DNA of 15,064 nucleotides, taken from assembly GCA_007128865.1 (NCBI GenBank), contig SKWP01000225.1, forward strand, positions 1-15,064. The letters are read 5' to 3'. The position numbers and the translations under genes were made by a program. This DNA is from Paracoccaceae bacterium. GTDB taxonomy: Bacteria; Pseudomonadota; Alphaproteobacteria; Rhodobacterales; Rhodobacteraceae. The notes under the pieces were generated by a model, which had not been told where the DNA came from, searched no databases, and saw only the letters and a program-made list of their open reading frames with translations. Each line of letters begins with the position of its first letter. Positions within the stretch are counted from its first letter, which is position 1. Positions 5,734 through 11,261 of the stretch are shown piece after piece.

Positions 5734-7240
5734 TCCTGCTTCGGCCACGCCTGCGGATCTCGCTCACCACCAGCCAGATCAGCAACAGCAGGCAGGCTGC
5801 GAGGAACGATCCGCTCAGCGGGCGTTCCACGAAAGTCGCCGGGTCGCCGCGCGACAGCACCATGGAGCGGCGGAAATTCTCTTCCATCAGCGGGCCGAGG
5901 ATGAAGCCCATGATCAGCGGCGCCGGCTCGAACCGCAGCAGTGCCATGCCATAGCCCACCACCGCGAACACCATCACGATCACCAGATCGGCGGTCGAAT
6001 AGCGGACCGCATAGACCCCGATGCAGACAAAGACGACGATGCAGGGAAAGAGAAGGCTGTAGGGGATCGACAGTATCCGCACCCACAGGCCGATCATCGG
6101 GATGTTGAGGACCAGCAGGATCAGGTTGCCGATGGCGAAGGTTACGACAAGGCCCCAGAACATCTCGGGATTGCCGCTCACCAGCCCGAGCCCGGGGCTG
6201 ACATTGTGGATCATCAGCACCCCCAGAAGCAGCGCCATGACGGCATCGCCCGGCACGCCAAGGGTCAGCGTCGGGATGAAGGCGGTCTGAATGGCAGCAT
6301 TGTTCGCCGCCTCCGGGCTGGACACACCCTCGACTGCGCCCTTGCCGAACTGCGAAGGGTCCCTGTGGATGCGCTTTTCCACCGCATAGGCCATGAAGGT
6401 CGCGATCAGCCCTCCGGTGCCTGGCAGGGCGCCGAAGACCGCGCCTATCCCGCTGCCGCGCAGGTAGGGCCGCCAGGCGCGCGCCCAATCCTCGCGCCCT
6501 GGCAGCATCGAGCGAAAGCTGACCGGGGGCGGGCGGGTGCGCGTCTCGGCGCTGCGGGCGGCATTTCGGATCACTTCGGGCAGGCCGAACAGGCCCAGCG
6601 CCAGTGCGACCAGCGGCAGCCCGTCATAGAGCTGCAGAAGCCCGAAGGTGAACCGGCGTTCGCCACTGGTGATGTCGAGCCCGACGAGACCAAGGGTCAG
6701 TCCGACAGTGACCATGGCCAGCGCGCGGAACGGGTTGTTGGCCGTCAGCACCGAGGCCGCCACAAGGCCGAGCATCATCAGGCTGAAATACTCCTGTGAC
6801 CCGAAGCTTTGCGAGGCCCGTGCCAGTGGCGGGGCAAAGAGTGCCAGCATCGTCAGCCCCAGGATGCTGCCCACGAACGACGCCACCGTGGTCAGCATCA
6901 GCGCCACCCCCGCGCGGCCCGCCCGCGCCATCGGATAGCCGTCAAGGCAGGTTACGGCGGTATTCGCGGTTCCGGGCAGATTGAGCAGGATCGAGGCGAT
7001 CGAGCCGCCATAGGCCGCGCCATAGTAGATGCCCGCCAGCATCGCTATGGCCGTCGTCGGGTCCAGCCAGAAGGTCATTGGCATCAGCATGGCCACCGCG
7101 GCCATGGTGCCGATGCCGGGCAGTACTCCGACCACCATGCCCAGGGTGACGCCAATGGTGCAGAAGGTCAGCGCCCGCAGGCTGAGTGCATAGTCGAACC
7201 CGATCGCAAGATTGGTGACAAGTCCGCCCGGATCTACCAT
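5717..7240 (-). CDS. tctA: Tripartite tricarboxylate transporter, large membrane subunit TctA
   Basis: The 507 residues are hydrophobic throughout with about 10-12 predicted membrane spans; TctA proteins are about 500 long. Family marks: GVLPGIGTMAAVAMLMP (38-54); GIYYGAAYGGSIASILLNLPG (70-90, cut here into GIYYGAAYGGS and LNLPG); and TAVTCLDGYPMARAGRAG (94-111). A second PGTGG-type loop in the middle (GALPGTGGLIATF) reflects the internal repeat of the family. It forms the inner-membrane channel with TctB and takes a carboxylate from periplasmic TctC, using an ion gradient. It starts 7 bases inside the end of tctB (ATGGTAG), so the two are translationally coupled. The TTT substrate range is broad (citrate, other di- and tricarboxylates, aromatic acids), so no substrate is claimed. 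Confidence 0.94.
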   Translation of the reverse strand: MVDPGGLVTNLAIGFDYALSLRALTFCTIGVTLGMVVGVLPGIGTMAAVAMLMPMTFWLDPTTAIAMLAGIYYGAAYGGSIASILLNLPGTANTAVTCLDGYPMARAGRAGVALMLTTVASFVGSILGLTMLALFAPPLARASQSFGSQEYFSLMMLGLVAASVLTANNPFRALAMVTVGLTLGLVGLDITSGERRFTFGLLQLYDGLPLVALALGLFGLPEVIRNAARSAETRTRPPPVSFRSMLPGREDWARAWRPYLRGSGIGAVFGALPGTGGLIATFMAYAVEKRIHRDPSQFGKGAVEGVSSPEAANNAAIQTAFIPTLTLGVPGDAVMALLLGVLMIHNVSPGLGLVSGNPEMFWGLVVTFAIGNLILLVLNIPMIGLWVRILSIPYSLLFPCIVVFVCIGVYAVRYSTADLVIVMVFAVVGYGMALLRFEPAPLIMGFILGPLMEENFRRSMVLSRGDPATFVERPLSGSFLAACLLLLIWLVVSEIRRRGRSRIDSAN

Positions 7241-7686
7241 TTCAGGATCGCTATCCTCAGGCCCAGCCCCACGGGAAAGATCAGCGCCGTCGCCCCTGCC
7301 AGCCCCACCGCCAGCAGGGCGGCACGCAGCAGCATCGGCCTTGGTTCTGCGAGGGCGCTGATCATCACCGTCACGATGACCGCGGGCACGAGGCCGAAGC
7401 GTTCGATCAGAAAGACGAAGGCGCCGATCGCCAGCACAACCGCCCCCAACGCCCTGAGTGCCAGTTCCTCGGGCAGCGGCGCGCGGCTGCGGCGTCCCTC
7501 GACCAGTATGATGCCGAGGCCGAAGAGGACCGTTGCCAGACCCAGCAATGTCGGGAAGTACCCCGGCCCCATGCGCCGGGCGCTGCCCAGCTCGTATCCC
7601 GTCGCATGATGGAGAACGAACAGCCCGAACGCGACCACGGCTGCCCCGGCGATCGCCTCAAGGGGGTTGACGGTCAGCCTTCGCAT
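7234..7686 (-). CDS. tctB: Tripartite tricarboxylate transporter, small membrane subunit TctB
   Basis: With the ATG at 7686-7684 this is 150 residues, the normal TctB length. It has a hydrophobic N-terminal span (about 9-26), the family motif RMGPGYFP (38-45), a second span (about 45-63), a pair of spans around 78-112 and a last one near 118-146. A longer open frame reaches 7803, but its extra 39 residues are Arg/Pro-rich and lie entirely over the end of the upstream crotonase gene, so I reject that start. The chosen ATG is 7 bases after the crotonase stop. The end overlaps the tctA start. Together with TctA it forms the inner-membrane part of the importer. Confidence 0.9.
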   Translation of the reverse strand: MRRLTVNPLEAIAGAAVVAFGLFVLHHATGYELGSARRMGPGYFPTLLGLATVLFGLGIILVEGRRSRAPLPEELALRALGAVVLAIGAFVFLIERFGLVPAVIVTVMISALAEPRPMLLRAALLAVGLAGATALIFPVGLGLRIAILKW

Positions 7687-7693
7687 CGCCGGC

Positions 7694-8518
7694 TCAGCCC
7701 TTGGTCGCCGGACCGTCCGGCGCGCTGTTCCAGTCGAAGGCCGGCGGTTTGCGCTCTCGAAAGCGTTCGACCGCGTCGCTGTGATAGTCGCCCGCCAGGG
7801 CAATCGCCTGCGCCGCGGCTTCCAGCTCGGCCAACGCGGCCTGGTCGAGGTTGAAGGATTGGTTCAGGACGGTCTTGGTGATCCCGATCACCTCGGTCGG
7901 TGCGGTGTGGAACCGGGCTGCCAGGGCAAGGGCCGCGTCGATCAGATCGGCCTGCGGGACGATCCGGAACACAAGCCCCAGATCCTGCGCCTGCGCGGCC
8001 GACAGGATACGGGCGCTGAAGAACAGCTCCTTGGCCCGTTGCAGCCCGACGATCCGCGGCAGCAGCCACATCGCGCCAAGATCGGGCACCAGCCCGACCC
8101 TGGCGAAGACCGCGCAGAACCGGGCCCGGTCGGTTGCCACCACGAAATCGGCAGCGAGTGCCAGACTCAGACCGGCGCCAAAGGCGCTGCCGTCCACAGC
8201 GGCGATCACGGGTTTCTCGAGATTGGACAGCTCCCGGAACCAGCGGTGCAGGCGGCGGATGCGCTCGCGCCCCTGCCACGCCGTGCGCCGGATGCCCAGC
8301 GCGGCAAGGTCGCCGCCGGCGCAGAAATTCTGCCCGGCACCGGTCAGGATCACCGCGCGCACTGTCTCGTCGGCGCGCAGTTCGGCGATTGCCGCCTCCA
8401 GCCCTTCCCGCATGCCATCGTCGATCGCGTTGCGCTGGGCCGGGCGATTGAGCGTCAGCACTGCCGTCGCCCCCTGCCGGGCAAGCAGGACAGGGGCAGC
8501 TGTCGTTGCATCAGTCAT
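7694..8518 (-). CDS. Crotonase-family protein, probably an enoyl-CoA isomerase
   Basis: The 274 residues have crotonase marks: oxyanion-hole loop FCAGGDL (65-71) and GSAFGAGLSLALAADF (110-125). Aligned by eye to rat enoyl-CoA hydratase, the two catalytic glutamates are absent: Glu144 falls at Ser118 and Glu164 at Phe138. Instead GLVPDLG (142-148) places an Asp at 146, the arrangement seen in PaaG-like isomerases (GLVPDxG). A double-bond or ring isomerase role is therefore more likely than hydration, although the family is diverse. It starts at the ATG overlapping the stop of the preceding crotonase gene (ATGA) and ends 7 bases before tctB. This pair of enzyme genes sits oddly between tctC and tctBA. 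Confidence 0.87.
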   Translation of the reverse strand: MTDATTAAPVLLARQGATAVLTLNRPAQRNAIDDGMREGLEAAIAELRADETVRAVILTGAGQNFCAGGDLAALGIRRTAWQGRERIRRLHRWFRELSNLEKPVIAAVDGSAFGAGLSLALAADFVVATDRARFCAVFARVGLVPDLGAMWLLPRIVGLQRAKELFFSARILSAAQAQDLGLVFRIVPQADLIDAALALAARFHTAPTEVIGITKTVLNQSFNLDQAALAELEAAAQAIALAGDYHSDAVERFRERKPPAFDWNSAPDGPATKG

Positions 8519-9294
8519 GTATCTGGCTCTCCGAAATCAGGGGCGCGTTTTTCGACGAAGGCACGCATGGCTTCGCGTGCTTCGGGGTGGCCGGACAATT
8601 CCTCGGTCATGTCCTGTTCGAAACGATAGCCGTCGCGCAGCCCCATGTTCTCGATGGTGTTGAGGGTAAGCTTTGCCAGCCCGATGGCACGGGGGCTCTT
8701 GGCCGCGATGTCTTCGCAGATCGCGCGGCAGAAGGGCAGCAATTCCTCTGCTGGCAGGCAGGCCTCGACAATGCCCAGCCGATACAGTTCGGCCGCGCCG
8801 ATGCGCTGCCCGGTCAGCGACAGACGCCGCAGCCGGGAATGCCCGAAAAGACGCATCGCCCGCCTCGCGCCGCCCAGAAGACCGAGGTTTATTTCGGGCA
8901 GGCCGATTTCGGCGGTGCTGGCGGCGACGAGGATGTCGCAGGACGCCGCCAGCGCCAGACCCGCCCCCAGGGCCGGCCCGTTGATCGCCGCGACCACCGG
9001 CTTTCGGCATTCCATGATGGCATAGGTGCATTCCCGCCAGCTTCGCCGCTGCGCCCAGCGATCGCCGGGTGCCGGCACCTCTTCCACCCGCCGCCGGATA
9101 TCAAGCCCGCCGCAGAAGACATTGCCTGCGCCCGTCAGGATCACCGCCCGGACATCGGCCCGGTCGGTAAAGGCATCGAATGCGCGCGTCAGTTCCGCCT
9201 GCAACTCGGGCGAGAGCAGGTTGGCGGGCGGTCGGTCGACAGTGACGAGCGCGACATGCCGTTTCACGTCGATGCGGATGGTATCGAATGACAA
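8515..9294 (-). CDS. Enoyl-CoA hydratase/isomerase family protein
   Basis: A 259-residue crotonase with oxyanion loop FCGGLDI (60-66), NGPALGAGLALAASCD (105-120) and IGLPEINLGLLGG (130-142). The Glu134 of GLPEINLG matches catalytic Glu164 of rat enoyl-CoA hydratase, but the Glu144 position is Ala114, so only one of the two acids is kept. One-Glu crotonases include isomerases, lyases and hydratases of unusual substrates. The start is a TTG at 9294-9292 with AAAGGAG ending 7 bases upstream. No ATG lies near the N-terminus, and the sequence begins with the family-like SFDTIRIDVKRHVALVTVDRP, so TTG is well supported. It ends in an ATGA overlap with the next crotonase. An 80-bp spacer with a strong stem-loop separates it from tctC. 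Confidence 0.88.
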   Translation of the reverse strand: MSFDTIRIDVKRHVALVTVDRPPANLLSPELQAELTRAFDAFTDRADVRAVILTGAGNVFCGGLDIRRRVEEVPAPGDRWAQRRSWRECTYAIMECRKPVVAAINGPALGAGLALAASCDILVAASTAEIGLPEINLGLLGGARRAMRLFGHSRLRRLSLTGQRIGAAELYRLGIVEACLPAEELLPFCRAICEDIAAKSPRAIGLAKLTLNTIENMGLRDGYRFEQDMTEELSGHPEAREAMRAFVEKRAPDFGEPDT

Positions 9295-9301
9295 CCGATT
9301 G

Positions 9302-9308
9302 CTCCTTT
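9302..9308 (-). promoter_or_regulatory. Strong ribosome binding site for a TTG start
   Basis: AAAGGAG on the minus strand, 7 bases before the TTG at 9294-9292. It is one of the best Shine-Dalgarno matches in the window and fixes the start of the crotonase gene downstream of tctC. Confidence 0.7.
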
Positions 9309-9321
9309 GCGCGATCCCTGG

Positions 9322-9353
9322 CGCGCCGGGCGGGGATCTGCCCGCCCGGCGCG
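9322..9353 (-). other. 13-bp GC stem-loop between tctC and the crotonase gene
   Basis: Arms at 9322-9334 and 9341-9353 are perfect 13-bp inverted repeats (CGCGCCGGGCGGG and its complement) around a 6-base loop. On the transcribed strand it lies 21 bases after the tctC stop. No T-run follows, so it is unlikely to be a simple intrinsic terminator. Similar structures after genes for periplasmic binding proteins protect the upstream mRNA from 3' decay, which would raise TctC above the enzymes. That role is inferred from position. Confidence 0.65.
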
Positions 9354-9374
9354 TCGGCGTTGGCTGATGCCGCG

Positions 9375-10349
9375 CTATTGCGGGGTCAGCCCGATGCGAC
9401 GGATGTCGGCTTCCCAGAGATCATAGTCGTTGCGCATGAAAGCATCGAATTCTTCTGCGGTTCCGCTCCACAATTCGAAGCCGAGTACCCCGATGCGATC
9501 GCGAACCGCATCGGACCGGACCGCTGCGACCGCGGCCTCGCGCAAGGTCATGCGAATGTCTTCGGGCGTGTCGGCACGAACGAACATCGCCATCCATGTG
9601 CCGCCAACGGCCGTGTCGAAGCCGTGTTCGGCAAAGGTCGGGATGTCCGGCGCCGATTCCACCCGCTCGGCCGATGTCACGCCCAGAAGCTTGACGCGTC
9701 CTTCGGCTGCTGCCGGAACGCTGGTGGACAGGCTGTCCATGAACAGGTCGATCTCGCCGCTCATCACCGCAGCCAGCGCCGGGCCGGCGCCGGTATAACG
9801 CACCTCGGTCAGTTCGATTCCGGCGGCATCCATGAAGCGTTCGGTCAGCAGGTGGCTGGTGCCGCCGCCGCCAAGCGAGCCGGCGTTGAGCGCGCCCGGA
9901 TTGGCACGCGCATACTCCACCAGTTCTTCCAGCGTATCGCCGGGCGTGTCGGGGTTCACAGCCAGGACATGGGGCGCCACCCCGACCGGGGCGATGAGTG
10001 CGAAATCCTCGAATGCATAGCCGGGATCGGCATGGGTGAGCGGCAGGAGTGCGATCGGCGTGGCGTGAAAGATCACCGTATAGCCATCGGCTGGCGCCTG
10101 CAGGACCGACTGGATGCCGATCAGTGTGGCGCCGCCCGAGCGGTTGTCCACCAGGACGTTCTGGCCCAGTTGACGGCTCATTTCTTCGGCCACGACACGG
10201 GCGCGCACGTCCGTCGCCCCGCCGGCGGCATAGGGCACGACGACCGTGACCGGACGCTGCGGAAAATCCTGCGCGCGGGCGGTGGGTGCCAGCGCTAGGG
10301 TCGCTGCTGCAGCCGCGGCTGCGGCAGTCAGTTTGATTGTGGTCTTCAT
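9375..10349 (-). CDS. tctC: TctC/Bug-type periplasmic solute-binding protein
   Basis: The 324 residues begin with a Sec signal peptide: MKTTIK, a long Ala/Leu core, then ARA before QDFPQRPV, so cleavage is likely after Ala26. The mature start FPQRPVTVVVPYAAGGATD (29-47) is the hallmark of Bug/TctC proteins, followed by ENR-like VDNRSGGA (67-74), which together with the AAGGATD loop forms the carboxylate-binding site. Later marks include GGGGTSHLL and YTGAGPALAAVMSGEIDLF. It binds the substrate in the periplasm and hands it to TctAB. The start codon overlaps the stop of the IclR gene (ATGA), with a GGGAGG ribosome site inside the end of the regulator gene. It is separated from tctBA by two crotonase genes, an unusual order for a TTT system. 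Confidence 0.93.
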   Translation of the reverse strand: MKTTIKLTAAAAAAAATLALAPTARAQDFPQRPVTVVVPYAAGGATDVRARVVAEEMSRQLGQNVLVDNRSGGATLIGIQSVLQAPADGYTVIFHATPIALLPLTHADPGYAFEDFALIAPVGVAPHVLAVNPDTPGDTLEELVEYARANPGALNAGSLGGGGTSHLLTERFMDAAGIELTEVRYTGAGPALAAVMSGEIDLFMDSLSTSVPAAAEGRVKLLGVTSAERVESAPDIPTFAEHGFDTAVGGTWMAMFVRADTPEDIRMTLREAAVAAVRSDAVRDRIGVLGFELWSGTAEEFDAFMRNDYDLWEADIRRIGLTPQ

Positions 10350-11143
10350 GTGCCTTCCTCCCTTGGCAATGAAAGTCCGCGATCAGCCACCGGCGTCCCG
10401 ATACCGGTGTCCAGCGTTGCGAGTTCGGCGCGCAGGGCGTCCAGACGGTCGACATGGCCCTGCAGGTGCCGCCTGATCCGGTCGACCGGTCCGGCAATCG
10501 CAATGGCATACCAGTCGCCCATCAGACGGACGGGCACGGCGACGGCACCGACATCGTCGATGCTTTCGCCACCACTCGAAAACCAGCCCCTGGCTGCGGA
10601 TCGCTCGATCTCTTTCTCGAGCGCTTCAGGGTCGGTGATCGTCCGCTCGGTGAAGCCTTCGAGCTTCGCCTCACCGATGATCCGGCGGCGCGCCGACGGG
10701 GGCAGTCGGGACAGCAGAGCCTTGCCCACCGAAGTCGAATGCAGCGGCTTGCGGGTGCCCACGCTGCTGGAATAGCGAATCGTCTGTGGCGATTCGGCCA
10801 GTGCCAGATAGACCACACCGGCCCCCTGCATCTTTGCCAGAACCACGGTTTCGCCGCTGTCGTCACGCGCCGATTCCAGATGGCGCATGACCCGCGTCAC
10901 GAGGGGGTCGGCCGCGGCGATGGCCTGCATCTGGTCAAGCATCCGCCGCGATGGGTAATAGCCGCCCCGCGGCGCCAGTTCATAGAGATAGCCACGGCCG
11001 TGCAGTGTCCGGACAAGGCCGAAACAGCTTGATTGCGGCAGTTCCAGTTGCTCCGCCATCTCCAGCAGTCGCAGCGGCCTGCCTGTCCTCGCGAAGAGTT
11101 CGAACAATTCAACCGTGCGGATCGCAGCCTTTACCTCGGTCAT
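10346..11143 (-). CDS. IclR family transcriptional regulator
   Basis: The 265 residues have an N-terminal winged helix-turn-helix (about 7-65: AIRTVELFELFARTG, LLEMAEQLELPQSSCFGLVRTL) and a C-terminal effector-binding domain. The latter includes the signature-like LHSTSVGKALLS (134-145), the acidic ESIDDVGAVAVPV segment (193-205) and AIAIAGPVDRI. IclR proteins bind small acids and act as repressors or activators. The gene is first in the minus-strand operon and overlaps tctC by ATGA, so regulator and transporter are co-translated and the protein probably controls its own operon. A perfect palindrome, GTTGTACAAC, lies 20 bp before its start codon, between the divergent promoters. The ribosome site is weak (CGGGG), consistent with low regulator expression. 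The inducer is likely the imported acid or its CoA ester (inference). Confidence 0.92.
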   Translation of the reverse strand: MTEVKAAIRTVELFELFARTGRPLRLLEMAEQLELPQSSCFGLVRTLHGRGYLYELAPRGGYYPSRRMLDQMQAIAAADPLVTRVMRHLESARDDSGETVVLAKMQGAGVVYLALAESPQTIRYSSSVGTRKPLHSTSVGKALLSRLPPSARRRIIGEAKLEGFTERTITDPEALEKEIERSAARGWFSSGGESIDDVGAVAVPVRLMGDWYAIAIAGPVDRIRRHLQGHVDRLDALRAELATLDTGIGTPVADRGLSLPREEGT

Positions 11144-11163
11144 TCCCGTGCCCCGGAACTACT

Positions 11164-11173
11164 GTTGTACAAC
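11164..11173. promoter_or_regulatory. Perfect 10-bp palindrome, candidate IclR operator
   Basis: GTTGTACAAC equals its own reverse complement. It abuts the -35 box of the rightward promoter (TTGATT at 11174) and lies between the leftward -10 candidate and the IclR start, so a bound protein could influence both directions. TTGTAC recurs in the palindrome at 5693-5707. The assignment to the IclR protein is inferred from location. Confidence 0.5.
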
Positions 11174-11202
11174 TTGATTAATTCAATATATCGAAATAGA
11201 AT
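11174..11202 (+). promoter_or_regulatory. Sigma-70-like promoter for the CoA-ligase operon
   Basis: TTGATT (11174-11179) and TAGAAT (11197-11202) are separated by exactly 17 bases. The match to TTGACA/TATAAT is four and five of six. Transcription would start near 11209, leaving a leader of about 50 bases that includes the 9-bp inverted repeat. Confidence 0.55.
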
Positions 11203-11211
11203 TCACATCAA
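11185..11211 (-). promoter_or_regulatory. Candidate leftward promoter for the IclR operon
   Basis: On the minus strand TTGATG (complement of 11206-11211) and TATATT (complement of 11185-11190) are 15 bases apart. The hexamers are good but the spacing is short. It overlaps the rightward promoter, so the two could compete. Confidence 0.35.
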
Positions 11212-11226
11212 TGATTTCATGAAGGG

Positions 11227-11246
11227 CGGCAGCCGTTCGGCTGCCG
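11227..11246 (+). other. 9-bp inverted repeat in the leader of the CoA-ligase operon
   Basis: CGGCAGCCG (11227-11235) and CGGCTGCCG (11238-11246) are perfect complements. As RNA the likely form is an 8-bp stem with a GTTC tetraloop. It ends 15 bases before the first possible ATG and just before the GGGGAGG ribosome site, so it could modulate translation or mRNA stability. No T-run follows, and no gene ends here, so it is not a terminator of a known transcript. Confidence 0.55.
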
Positions 11247-11261
11247 GCACGGGGAGGGGGC

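Larger units (their letters stand above)
11144..11261. promoter_or_regulatory. Divergent promoter region, IclR operon versus CoA-ligase operon
   Basis: The 118 bp between the start codons of the IclR gene (-) and the first ligase gene (+) contain the most AT-rich DNA of the window (about 11161-11220), plus several short palindromes: GTTGTACAAC, TTGATTAATTCAA (4-bp arms TTGA/TCAA) and ATGATTTCAT. Promoter-like hexamers face both ways. This is the natural place for one IclR protein to control both transcription units together. Confidence 0.7.

Noticed and set aside
7687..7803. N-terminal extension of TctB
   Set aside because: The 39 extra residues are Arg/Thr/Pro-rich, entirely overlap the crotonase gene, and would make TctB longer than its family. 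The ATG at 7686 gives a normal TctB.
9322..9353. Intrinsic terminator after tctC
   Set aside because: The stem is strong, but no T-run follows on the transcribed strand and coding genes continue directly downstream with a good ribosome site.
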